Made by a program: the position numbers and the translations under genes. Shown here piece by piece: positions 38,708 through 46,517 of a DNA stretch of 64,000 nucleotides. The notes beneath the pieces were generated by a model. The model was not told the origin of the DNA. It saw only the letters and a list, made by a program, of their open reading frames with translations, and made no database searches. Each line of letters opens with the position of its first letter. Within the stretch, counting starts at the first letter, position 1. The stretch is from Planctomycetaceae bacterium. GTDB taxonomy: Bacteria > Planctomycetota > Phycisphaerae > Phycisphaerales > SM1A02. The stretch covers positions 62,001 to 126,000 of the forward strand of contig JAIXYQ010000007.1 in the NCBI GenBank assembly GCA_027490145.1, written 5' to 3'.

Positions 38708-39541
38708 ATGCGATCGCTCGCCTTCCTCTCGCTGGCCGTGGCCCTGCTCGCAGCATGCGAAACGGCTCACCCGCCCCCGGGCATCCAGCGCGACGTGGTC
38801 GACGTCTGGCGCGCCGGATTCGCCGGCGGCGCATCATCCCGCGAGACCACCGAAGTCAAGGTCGGTCCGGTGGTCGACGTCGAGATCGAGCTCTTCGCCG
38901 GTGACGTCACGATCGAAGCCACCGAGGACGATGCCGAATACGCCGAACTGACCGTGACGCGCAAGGCCGTCCACGGCATCGGGCGCAACGACGAAGCCGA
39001 GGCCTCGATCCCGCAGATCCGCCAGGACCTCTCGGTGACGCAGCCCTCGGCCGAGCGCACGCTCATGCGCATCACCGGCATCACCGGTCATGCGGAACCC
39101 TGGTACCAGCGCGTGGATGTCGACCTCAAGGTCCCGCGCCTGGGTGCGGTGCGCATCAAGACCACGCGCGGCCACGTCTGGGTCCATGGGAACCGTGACC
39201 GCATCGAGATCGACGGTGGCGGAGGCGACGTGCGGATCATCACGGATTTCCCGTTCTCGGCCGATTGCCGGGTCATCAACGAGGACGGTGACATCGATCT
39301 GCGCCTTCCCGAGCGCTCCGCGGGGACCTTCGACCTGGCGACCGTGCGTGGCACCGTGAAGACGAGCATCGCCAAGGGCGAGTGGAAGGACCTCCCCGGC
39401 CAGTACAGCGACCACGACACGGTGGTCTCGATGCTCAACGGTGGCCGCAACCGCGTTCTGCTGCGGACCGTCGACGGCAACATCCGCATCAGCGTGGATG
39501 ACCATCCGTACGAGGTCGGGCCCTACATCATCGATCCGTGA
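38708..39541 (+). CDS. Lipoprotein with DUF4097-like repetitive beta-solenoid region
   Basis: 277-aa predicted lipoprotein (LAVALLAACETA, Cys near residue 17). The body is made of short repeating beta segments with alternating Asp/Gly turns, such as VEIELFAGDVTIEATEDDA and GDVRIITDFPFSADC, resembling the DUF4097 putative adhesin family. Later segments of the form GDIDLRLPER and VDGNIRISVDD continue the pattern. Probably cell-surface or periplasmic. TACACT ends 7 nt before ATG 38708, with no Shine-Dalgarno, so a leaderless transcript is likely. Function unknown. Confidence 0.68.
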   Translation: MRSLAFLSLAVALLAACETAHPPPGIQRDVVDVWRAGFAGGASSRETTEVKVGPVVDVEIELFAGDVTIEATEDDAEYAELTVTRKAVHGIGRNDEAEASIPQIRQDLSVTQPSAERTLMRITGITGHAEPWYQRVDVDLKVPRLGAVRIKTTRGHVWVHGNRDRIEIDGGGGDVRIITDFPFSADCRVINEDGDIDLRLPERSAGTFDLATVRGTVKTSIAKGEWKDLPGQYSDHDTVVSMLNGGRNRVLLRTVDGNIRISVDDHPYEVGPYIIDP

Positions 39542-39568
39542 CGGCGGCCGAGCGCCGCATCGACGCGT

Positions 39569-40807
39569 TCAGCCCGCCAGCACCGCGAGCCGCTCGCACG
39601 TCTCGTGGATGTTCGCACGGCTGTTGAAGGCACTGATCCTGAAGAAGCCCTCGCCGCACGAGCCGAAGCCCGCACCCGGGGTGATGACCACCTGCGCCTT
39701 CTCCAGCAGGAGATCGAAGGCCTGCCACGAGAGCAGGCCCTCGGGACATTCGACCCAGACGTAGGGCGCGTTCGTGCCGCCCCAGCATCGAAGGCCAAGA
39801 CCCTGCACCGCCGTGCGCAGCAGTGCGGCGTTGGCCAGGTAGAAGTCCGTGAGCGCCTTGACCTCCCGCTGGCCCTCGTCGGTGTAGAGCGACGCCGCTG
39901 CGCACTGCACCGGCCACGACACGCCGTTGCTGCAGGTGGCCCATCGACGCGACCACAGCCGATGCAGGGGAATGCGCTCGCCGTTGGAGGTCGTTCCCAT
40001 CAGCGACTTCGGGCACACCGTGTAGCCGCAGCGCAGTCCGGTGAAGCCACCGTTCTTCGAGAAGCTGCGGAACTCCATCGCGACCTCGCGTGCGCCGGGA
40101 ATCTCGTAGATCGAGCGCGGCACGGCCGGATCTCGCACGTAGGCCTCGTAGGCCGCATCGAAGAGCAGGATCGTGCCGTGGCGATGCGCATATGCGACCC
40201 AGGCCTCCAGCTGGGCGCGCGTGGCGACCGCGCCGGTCGGGTTGTTGGGGAAGCACAGGTACGCCACGTCGACCGCTTCGGTCGGTGGGTCGGCGACGAA
40301 CCCGTTGGCCGGCGTGCCGGGCAGGTACGCCAGCCCTTGGTAGCGGCCACCCTCCAGCGCCGGGCCGGTGTTGCCGGCCATGACGTTCGTGTCGACGTAG
40401 ACCGGGTAGACCGGATCGGGCACGGCGATCCGGTTGCCGCTGCCGAGGATCTCGAGTGCCGCGCTCGCGTCGGGCTTCGAGCCATCGCTCAGGAAGATCT
40501 CGTCATCGGCGACGTCGATGCCACGCGAGCGGAAGTCGCCGTTCGCGATTGCCGCGCGCACGAAGTCGTGGCCGGTCGCGGGTCCGTAGCCCTTGAAGCG
40601 CTCGTGCGTCGACAGGTCATCGACCGCGGCGTGCAGGGCCTTGATGACGGCGTGGGGAAGCGGCTCGGTCACGTCGCCGATGCCGCAGCGGATGATGCGC
40701 GGGGCGAGCGCGGGGTGCGCGGCGGCGAAGCCCTGGACGCGTCGCGCGATCTCGGGGAACAGGTAGCCGGCCGACAGCTTCAGGAAATGCTCGTTGATGC
40801 GTGCCAT
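39569..40807 (-). CDS. dapL: LL-diaminopimelate aminotransferase
   Basis: 412-aa fold-type I PLP enzyme that converts tetrahydrodipicolinate directly to LL-diaminopimelate for lysine and peptidoglycan synthesis. The N-terminus (LSAGYLFPEIARRV) and RCGIGDVTEPLP are diagnostic for DapL. Cofactor residues include CFPNNPTG (186-193), FDAAYEAY (216-223) and the Schiff-base Lys251 in SFSKNGGFTG. Length is normal. It follows the methyltransferase gene by 12 nt on the same strand, so the two may be cotranscribed. DapL is the usual DAP route in several planctomycete and chlamydial lineages. Confidence 0.95.
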   Translation of the reverse strand: MARINEHFLKLSAGYLFPEIARRVQGFAAAHPALAPRIIRCGIGDVTEPLPHAVIKALHAAVDDLSTHERFKGYGPATGHDFVRAAIANGDFRSRGIDVADDEIFLSDGSKPDASAALEILGSGNRIAVPDPVYPVYVDTNVMAGNTGPALEGGRYQGLAYLPGTPANGFVADPPTEAVDVAYLCFPNNPTGAVATRAQLEAWVAYAHRHGTILLFDAAYEAYVRDPAVPRSIYEIPGAREVAMEFRSFSKNGGFTGLRCGYTVCPKSLMGTTSNGERIPLHRLWSRRWATCSNGVSWPVQCAAASLYTDEGQREVKALTDFYLANAALLRTAVQGLGLRCWGGTNAPYVWVECPEGLLSWQAFDLLLEKAQVVITPGAGFGSCGEGFFRISAFNSRANIHETCERLAVLAG

Positions 40808-40819
40808 GGTGCGTTGGGT

Positions 40820-41437
40820 TCAGGAGGGCAGGATGACGGTGGTGGCCTTGGCGGGGGGGATGTTGGCCATGACCACGTCGCTGGAGCGTGAGCATCCGGC
40901 CAGGATGCGATCCTCGATCTCGGCCAGCGGAGCGGCACCGCGCAACGCGCCGCGGCCGTCGCGCAGCGTGCGTGCGCCGACGTAGGCGAAGTAGCGCAGC
41001 GACCCCGCGGGGCGGATCAGCGCCCGGAGCTGGGTCATGATCCGCTCCACGAGTTCCGGCGGGAAGTTGTTGAAGGGCAGGCCGCAGACGACGTGGTCGA
41101 ACCCGGGCTGGAGTTTCGCCTCTTCGATGGGCGCGTTGATCAGGACCACCTCGCCCGCCTGATCCGGATGCGACAGCTTCCACGGGGCGATGACGTCCGC
41201 CTCCAGCCTGACGCAGAACTCCTTCGACAGTTCGACGATCACAAGCCGGTCGCCGGGGCGCTTGGCAGCCAGCAGCGCACGCGTGAACGGACCCGTGCCC
41301 GGTCCGACCTCGAGCCATCGCTGCGGCGCTCCCGTCGCGATGCCGTGGACCATGGCCCGGGCGAGCGCCGGCGATGACGGCATGATCGAGCCGGTGTTCC
41401 TGGTGTCCCGGAAGAACTGGCGCAGGAAGGTGAGCAT
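40820..41437 (-). CDS. SAM-dependent methyltransferase, phospholipid N-methyltransferase/KsgA-like
   Basis: 205-aa class I methyltransferase. The N-terminal FFRDTRNTGSIMPSSPALAR segment and the SAM motif WLEVGPGTGPFTRALL (about residues 42-57) match the PmtA/KsgA-like family of phosphatidylethanolamine N-methyltransferases. Acidic residue VIVELSKEF follows as motif II, and HVVCGLPFNNFPPE is the NLPY-like motif IV. Methylation of phosphatidylethanolamine is a reasonable guess but unproven; several relatives act on other substrates. TAGCAT ends 9 nt before the ATG, with no Shine-Dalgarno. It is upstream of dapL. Confidence 0.77.
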   Translation of the reverse strand: MLTFLRQFFRDTRNTGSIMPSSPALARAMVHGIATGAPQRWLEVGPGTGPFTRALLAAKRPGDRLVIVELSKEFCVRLEADVIAPWKLSHPDQAGEVVLINAPIEEAKLQPGFDHVVCGLPFNNFPPELVERIMTQLRALIRPAGSLRYFAYVGARTLRDGRGALRGAAPLAEIEDRILAGCSRSSDVVMANIPPAKATTVILPS

Positions 41438-41446
41438 GGGCGAGCG

Positions 41447-41452
41447 ATGCTA
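41447..41452 (-). promoter_or_regulatory. -10 hexamer TAGCAT before the methyltransferase gene
   Basis: Ends 9 nt before the ATG, with no Shine-Dalgarno. Would transcribe the methyltransferase and dapL. Confidence 0.55.
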
Positions 41453-41465
41453 GCGATCGCCTCGG

Positions 41466-42557
41466 TCAGGCAGGGCCGATGGCCTGCAGGGATTCGGCGC
41501 CGGTCATCGCAAGGGCTGCGCCGGCGAAGACCTGGCCGATCTGCTCGAGGTCCTTCAGCGCGCACAGCTCGACGGTGGTGTGCATGTAGCGGATCGGCAG
41601 GCTGAGCAGGCCGCAGGGGATCCCACCGTTGCGGGTGAAGATGGCGTCGGTGTCGGTGCCGCTGCGGCCGGCGGTCGCCGAGCGCTGCACGGTGATGCCC
41701 TGCGCGACGGCGGACTCAGCCAGCATGCGCGTGCATGCGGCATGGACCGGCAGTCCGACCGCGAGCTTGGGCCCGCCACCGAGCTTGAACTGTCCATGCT
41801 GGGCGTGGCTGATGCCCGGGCTGTCGGTGGCGTGGCCGACATCGGTCACGAAGGCGAGGTCCGGTGCCAGGCTCTGCGCAATCATGGCCGCCCCGTGCAG
41901 GCCGACTTCCTCCTGGACGGTGCTCACGGCCACGACGCGCACCTTCAGTCGACTGCGTTCGGCATGCACCAGCCGGAGTGCCTCGGCGGCGGCGAAGATG
42001 CCGATGCGGTTGTCGAGCGCTCGGGCCACGAGCAGGCCGTCGCCCATGGACATCGGGCCGTCGGCGAACACGCCCGGATCACCGATGTTCAGCCGCGCCA
42101 GCGCGGACGCCTGGTCCTTGGCCCCGATGTCGATGAAGAGCTCGTGCAGCTTGCGCACCTTGCCTTCGGATGACTTGTCCTGCAGATGGATGGCGGTGGC
42201 GCCGATCAGGCCGATCACCGGCTCGGTCACCCCGGGCACGCTGCTCTGGAAACGGATGCGCTTGCCCACGATGCTGCCTGCATCGATGCCGCCGATCGCA
42301 CGGCAGTACACGAAGCCCTGGGCATCGACGTGGTTCACCATCAGGCCGATTTCGTCGCAGTGACCGCAGATGGCCAGCGTGCGTGACGCGCCCGTCGGCT
42401 CGATCGCCGCGAAGCAGTTGCCATGCGCATCACTCCACACGCGGTCCGCGAACGGCTTGACGTAGTCCATCCACAGCCGCTGGCCGGGGGCCTCGAAGCC
42501 GCTGGGCGTGGGCGTTTCGAGCAGTCGGGTGAGGAACGAAAGGCTCTCGCTTCGCAT
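41466..42557 (-). CDS. M42-family metallo-aminopeptidase/cellulase-like peptidase
   Basis: 363-aa dinuclear zinc peptidase. Evidence: TPTPSGFEAPGQ at the N-terminus, ICGHCDEIGLMVNHV (metal-binding His/Asp), the Asp in LLVARALDNRIG, the catalytic Glu pair in STVQEEVGLHGA, an Asp in VTDVGHATDSPG, and the final metal His in IRYMHTTVELC. All positions expected of the M42 fold are present. It should trim N-terminal residues from peptides in the cytosol. TAGGAT ends 9 nt before ATG 42557, with no Shine-Dalgarno, suggesting a leaderless single-gene unit. Confidence 0.93.
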   Translation of the reverse strand: MRSESLSFLTRLLETPTPSGFEAPGQRLWMDYVKPFADRVWSDAHGNCFAAIEPTGASRTLAICGHCDEIGLMVNHVDAQGFVYCRAIGGIDAGSIVGKRIRFQSSVPGVTEPVIGLIGATAIHLQDKSSEGKVRKLHELFIDIGAKDQASALARLNIGDPGVFADGPMSMGDGLLVARALDNRIGIFAAAEALRLVHAERSRLKVRVVAVSTVQEEVGLHGAAMIAQSLAPDLAFVTDVGHATDSPGISHAQHGQFKLGGGPKLAVGLPVHAACTRMLAESAVAQGITVQRSATAGRSGTDTDAIFTRNGGIPCGLLSLPIRYMHTTVELCALKDLEQIGQVFAGAALAMTGAESLQAIGPA

Positions 42558-42566
42558 GGGCCGCGC

Positions 42567-42572
42567 ATCCTA
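42567..42572 (-). promoter_or_regulatory. -10 hexamer TAGGAT before the M42 peptidase gene
   Basis: Ends 9 nt before the ATG, with no Shine-Dalgarno. Confidence 0.55.
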
Positions 42573-42796
42573 ATGCGGGCCCGCAGGGCACCCTCCAGAC
42601 GACACCGCCGCACCAGGCGAGCCGCTGCGCGGTGGGCTCGGTGACTGTTGCGGCGGGCGTGCGCCGTGTGGAGACATCACGGCGCGATCCAGGAGGAGAA
42701 AGAGGCGGGCACGAGCCAAGCGATCAGCCCCACCATCGGCGCTGGTCCATACGCGCGCAAGCCCCGGACTGTTCAGGCATTGTGTGGGCGAGTGGC

Positions 42797-42802
42797 TACA
42801 TT
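42797..42802 (+). promoter_or_regulatory. -10 hexamer TACATT, leaderless start of the tricorn gene
   Basis: Ends 6 nt before ATG 42809 (3 nt before ATG 42806). No Shine-Dalgarno. The 248-nt gap upstream (42558-42805) shows nothing else recognisable. Confidence 0.55.
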
Positions 42803-42808
42803 TCCATG

Positions 42809-45800
42809 ATGCCGATCGCCTTCCCGTCGTCGCTCGCCCTTGCCGCCTTCGTGACATCCGGCACGGTCGATCTTCCTCGCCTGCCCGCGCTCAGCCCCGA
42901 TGGATCGCAGCTCACCTTCACCTGGCGCGGCGACCTCTGGAAGGTGCCCGTCCAGGGTGGTGCAGCCACGCGCCTGACCAGCCATCCGGCGGATGACGCG
43001 GAGAGCGCCTGGCTCCCCGATGGTTCCGGCATCGTGTTCACGAGCGATCGCGAGGGCGGTCCGAACCTCTGGTTCATGCAGCCCGATGGTTCGGGCCTCC
43101 GCCAGGTCACCACCCTCGATGTCCCCTCGATGCGGCTCACGGGCATCGGTGATTCACCCGCAGGCCGGGCGGCGTACTTCGATGCATTCCTCGAAGGCGA
43201 TCTCTACCGCAGCCCCCGCTCCTACCTCGTGCCGCTGACGGGTGGCGAACCGCGCCGTGTCCACGATGCGTTCGGCACCAACGCCCGCCCCTACGCCGAC
43301 GGATCCATCGTCGTCTTCGAGCGCGGTGGAAGCGAGTGGTCGCGTCGGCATTACCGTGGTCCTGATTCGCGCGACGTGTGGACCTTCAATCGCTCGGCCG
43401 AGCCGGCCAAGGCGTACACGCGCCTGACGGATTGGGCCGGGAACGACGGCCATGCCTTCTGGACCGCTCCGGCGACTATCGTCTTCCTGTCGGACCGCAA
43501 GGATGACACGGTCAACCTCTTCCGTCGCACGCCCACCGGTGCGATCGAACAGCTCACGAACTTCAAGGGTGAGGACATCAAGGACCTCGCCGTCTCGGCA
43601 GACGGTTCGAAGGCCGCCTTCACCGTCTGGGATCGGCTGTATTCGTTGGACCTGTCCGGCGGGGGACAGCCGCGGCTGGTCGCGGTGACGGCGACCGAGG
43701 ACGCCGGCGACCTCTTCGAGCAGAAGTCGGTGGCGACGCTGGCAAGCGAGGCGGCGCTCAGCCCCGACGGCAAGGTCATGGCGGTGATCGCGTTCGGCGA
43801 TGTGTGGGTCAAGGGCACCGACAGCAAGGTGCCCGCGCGCCGAGTGACCGACTGGCCGAGCCGTGAGAAGGACATCGCCTGGAGCGCCGACAGCCAGACG
43901 CTCTACTTCACGAGCGACCACGCCGGCACCGAGGACCTGTGGCAGGCGACCGTCACCAAGACGCGCGACGACGTGAAGAAGAGCTTCGAGGCCGCGACCA
44001 AGCCCATCGAGCAGCCGAAGGCCGCTGAAGCGGCCGCACCCGCAACCGATCCTGCGAAGCCTGCCGAACCTGCGCCTGCGGTGGATCCCGCGAAGGCTGC
44101 CGAGCCTGCGTCCGCAGCCGATCCCGCGAAGACCGCCGAGCCTGCGCCCGCGGTGGATCCCGCGAAGCCCGCCGAACCGGTGAAGGCCGATGCTCCCAAG
44201 CAGGATGGTGCGGCCGGCGACAAGAAGGATGACAAGAAGGACGAGAAGAAGCCCGAGGACAAGAAGGACGAACCGAATCGCTGGCCCGATGCGGTGGCCT
44301 TCGAAGTCACCGCGCTGCTGCAGGATCCTGCCCAGGATCGACAGATCGTTCCGAGCCCGGATGGCACGCGCGTGCTCTTCCGTCGCAACCAGGGCGACCT
44401 CTGCATGCTCGATCTGGCCACGAGGGCCGTCACGGTCGTGCAGCCGGGTTGGGATTCCGGCATCGAATACGTCTGGAGCCCGGACTCGACGGCGATCTGC
44501 TTCGCGCAGTCGGACATGGACTTCAACAGCGATCTGTGGATCGTGCCGGGCGATCTCTCCAAGCCCGCCGTCAACATCACGCGCCATCCCGACAACGACG
44601 GGCGTCCGCGCTTCTCCGCCGACGGCAAGGTGCTCGTGTTCCTGAGCGAGCGCACCAACGAGGAACTCGACGCCTGGTACGTCTTCCTCGACCGGTCCCT
44701 CGAGTCGTTGCCCAAGCACGAACTCGAGCAGTACTTCAAGGATGCGGGCGAAGCCGCCAAGAAGCGCAAGCCTCTCACGGCCAAGGCGAAGGAGAAGCCG
44801 GCGGATCCGAAGGCAGATGCCTCCAAGCCCGAGGTCGCGGCAGCCGAGCCTGCGAAGCCGGACCCCGCGAAGCCTGCCGAGCCTGCAGCACCCGCGCCCG
44901 TCGTCGCAAGCGACGAACCCAAGAAGCCCGACGAGCCCAAGAAGGACGAACCCAAGAAGGCCACGATGCCGGCCTGGGATCTCGACGATGCCTACCTCCG
45001 CGTGCGCCGCATCACGAGTGCACCGGGCAACGAGGGCAACCTCGAAGTGCTGCCCGCAGGCGATCGGATCCTGGTCTCGTCGGGCGAAGGCCTCCAGACG
45101 ATGAAGCTCGACGGCACCGACACCAAGAAGCTCACTGGTTCAGGCAACGTGCTCGGCCTGAATTTCGCCGGTGATGCGGCTGTGGCCGTCTCGGCGGGCA
45201 AGGCCGCCACGATCGCCCTGGCCGGTGGCGAGGTCAAGTCCACCGATCTCGACGGCACCATCCGGGTCGATCGTCGTGAACTCAACAGCCAGAAGTTCCT
45301 CGAGGCCGCCCGGGCGATCGGCGAGGGCTTCTATCACCCGACGATGAAGGGCCTCGACTGGGATGCCCTCACCAAGCGCTATCACGCCCTGGCGTGCCAG
45401 TCGCGCACGGGAGCGGAGTTCGACCACGTCGCCAACCGGTTCCTCGGCGAACTCAACGCCAGCCATCTCGGCATCCGTTCGCCGCGGGAGCGCGCCGGCA
45501 CGTCGGCGCCGCCGCAGGGCCGGCTGGGCCTTCGGGTCGAGCCCGGTGCCAAGGGCTTCGTCGTCAAGGGCGTGCTGCCGGAGATGCCCGCAGCCAAGGC
45601 CAAGGTGCCGCTGCTCGTGGGTGACGTGATCACCGCGGTCGAGTTCGAGCCCGTCGATCTCACGCGGACCCTCGAGAGTCACCTCCCCGGCCTCGCCGGC
45701 CGCGAAGCGGCGCTCACCGTCGAACGCACGCTGTCCGACGGCCGCATCGTGACCTTCGATTCGTTCATCGTGCCGGCGATGTCGGGTTCCGCGTCGGCGC

Positions 45801-46438
45801 AGTCGTACGAGAACGAGTGGCGACGCATGGAAAAGGCCGTCCACGATCGCTCGGGTGGTCGTCTGGGCTACATCCACATCAAGGGCATGGACCAGCCGTC
45901 GCTCGATGACTTCGAGCGCGGCCTCTACGCCGCCGGGTACGGCCGCGAAGGCCTCATCGTCGATGTGCGCAACAACGGCGGCGGCTGGACCGCGGACCGC
46001 CTCATGGCTTCGCTCGCCACGCCGACCCACGCGTACACGATTCCGCGCGGCGCCGACGGCAAGGTCACCACGGGCTATCCGCAGGATCGGCTCTTCATCC
46101 AGCGATGCATCCTGCCGACCAACATGCTGTGCAACGAGAAGAGCTTCTCGAACGCCGAGATCACCGCGCACGCCTTCAAGGCGATCAAGCGTGGCACCCT
46201 GGTCGGCCAGCAGACCTACGGTGGCGTGATCTCGACCGGCGGCATCGTGCTGCTCGACGGCACCACATGCCGCATGCCGTTCCGCGGCTGGTACCTGCTT
46301 GACGGCACCGACCTGGAGAACAACGGCGCGATGCCCGATCTGGTCGTGCCGCAACTGCCGCAGGACGAGGCCGCGGGCGTCGATGCCCAGCTCGATGCAG
46401 CGGTCGATGACCTCATGAAGCGCCTGCCGAAGCGCTGA
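42809..46438 (+). CDS. Tricorn-type protease with beta-propellers, PDZ and S41 domains
   Basis: 1209-aa exported homologue of tricorn protease. A signal peptide (about residues 1-20) is followed by WD40/TolB-like propeller repeats of the form LSPDGSQLTFTWRGDLW, an Ala/Pro/Glu/Lys-rich linker made of 12-residue repeats (about 414-457), a second propeller, a second low-complexity linker (about 673-718), then a PDZ-like domain (about 895-980) and the S41 serine peptidase domain. The catalytic Ser is likely in NEKSFSNAE, followed by LVGQQTYGG. ATG 42809 fits a leaderless start 6 nt after TACATT; ATG 42806 is one codon earlier. It is longer than archaeal tricorn (about 1070 aa) because of the linkers. 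Probably a periplasmic peptide-degrading enzyme. Confidence 0.88.
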   Translation: MPIAFPSSLALAAFVTSGTVDLPRLPALSPDGSQLTFTWRGDLWKVPVQGGAATRLTSHPADDAESAWLPDGSGIVFTSDREGGPNLWFMQPDGSGLRQVTTLDVPSMRLTGIGDSPAGRAAYFDAFLEGDLYRSPRSYLVPLTGGEPRRVHDAFGTNARPYADGSIVVFERGGSEWSRRHYRGPDSRDVWTFNRSAEPAKAYTRLTDWAGNDGHAFWTAPATIVFLSDRKDDTVNLFRRTPTGAIEQLTNFKGEDIKDLAVSADGSKAAFTVWDRLYSLDLSGGGQPRLVAVTATEDAGDLFEQKSVATLASEAALSPDGKVMAVIAFGDVWVKGTDSKVPARRVTDWPSREKDIAWSADSQTLYFTSDHAGTEDLWQATVTKTRDDVKKSFEAATKPIEQPKAAEAAAPATDPAKPAEPAPAVDPAKAAEPASAADPAKTAEPAPAVDPAKPAEPVKADAPKQDGAAGDKKDDKKDEKKPEDKKDEPNRWPDAVAFEVTALLQDPAQDRQIVPSPDGTRVLFRRNQGDLCMLDLATRAVTVVQPGWDSGIEYVWSPDSTAICFAQSDMDFNSDLWIVPGDLSKPAVNITRHPDNDGRPRFSADGKVLVFLSERTNEELDAWYVFLDRSLESLPKHELEQYFKDAGEAAKKRKPLTAKAKEKPADPKADASKPEVAAAEPAKPDPAKPAEPAAPAPVVASDEPKKPDEPKKDEPKKATMPAWDLDDAYLRVRRITSAPGNEGNLEVLPAGDRILVSSGEGLQTMKLDGTDTKKLTGSGNVLGLNFAGDAAVAVSAGKAATIALAGGEVKSTDLDGTIRVDRRELNSQKFLEAARAIGEGFYHPTMKGLDWDALTKRYHALACQSRTGAEFDHVANRFLGELNASHLGIRSPRERAGTSAPPQGRLGLRVEPGAKGFVVKGVLPEMPAAKAKVPLLVGDVITAVEFEPVDLTRTLESHLPGLAGREAALTVERTLSDGRIVTFDSFIVPAMSGSASAQSYENEWRRMEKAVHDRSGGRLGYIHIKGMDQPSLDDFERGLYAAGYGREGLIVDVRNNGGGWTADRLMASLATPTHAYTIPRGADGKVTTGYPQDRLFIQRCILPTNMLCNEKSFSNAEITAHAFKAIKRGTLVGQQTYGGVISTGGIVLLDGTTCRMPFRGWYLLDGTDLENNGAMPDLVVPQLPQDEAAGVDAQLDAAVDDLMKRLPKR
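44048..44180 (+). repeat. 36-nt in-frame tandem repeat in the tricorn gene
   Basis: About 3.7 copies of a unit coding for DPAKxAEPAPAV-type dodecapeptides, joining two propellers. A Lys/Asp/Glu-rich stretch follows to about 44280. Confidence 0.85.
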
Positions 46439-46465
46439 CGGGCCCGTCGCCAACGCCGTACCAAA

Positions 46466-46495
46466 GAAGAAGGCACCCACGGGGGTGCCTTCTTC
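46466..46495. terminator. Perfect 13-bp hairpin between convergent genes
   Basis: GAAGAAGGCACCC pairs with GGGTGCCTTCTTC around a 4-nt loop. It sits between the tricorn stop and the cytochrome stop and can serve both; on the minus strand a TTT follows. Confidence 0.85.
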
Positions 46496-46517
46496 GTCAA
46501 CAGGTTGAGGCGTAGGT

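Noticed and set aside
44048-44280. Possible CRISPR or satellite because of 36-nt periodicity
   Set aside because: The repeat is contiguous and in frame in a protein linker, with no spacers.
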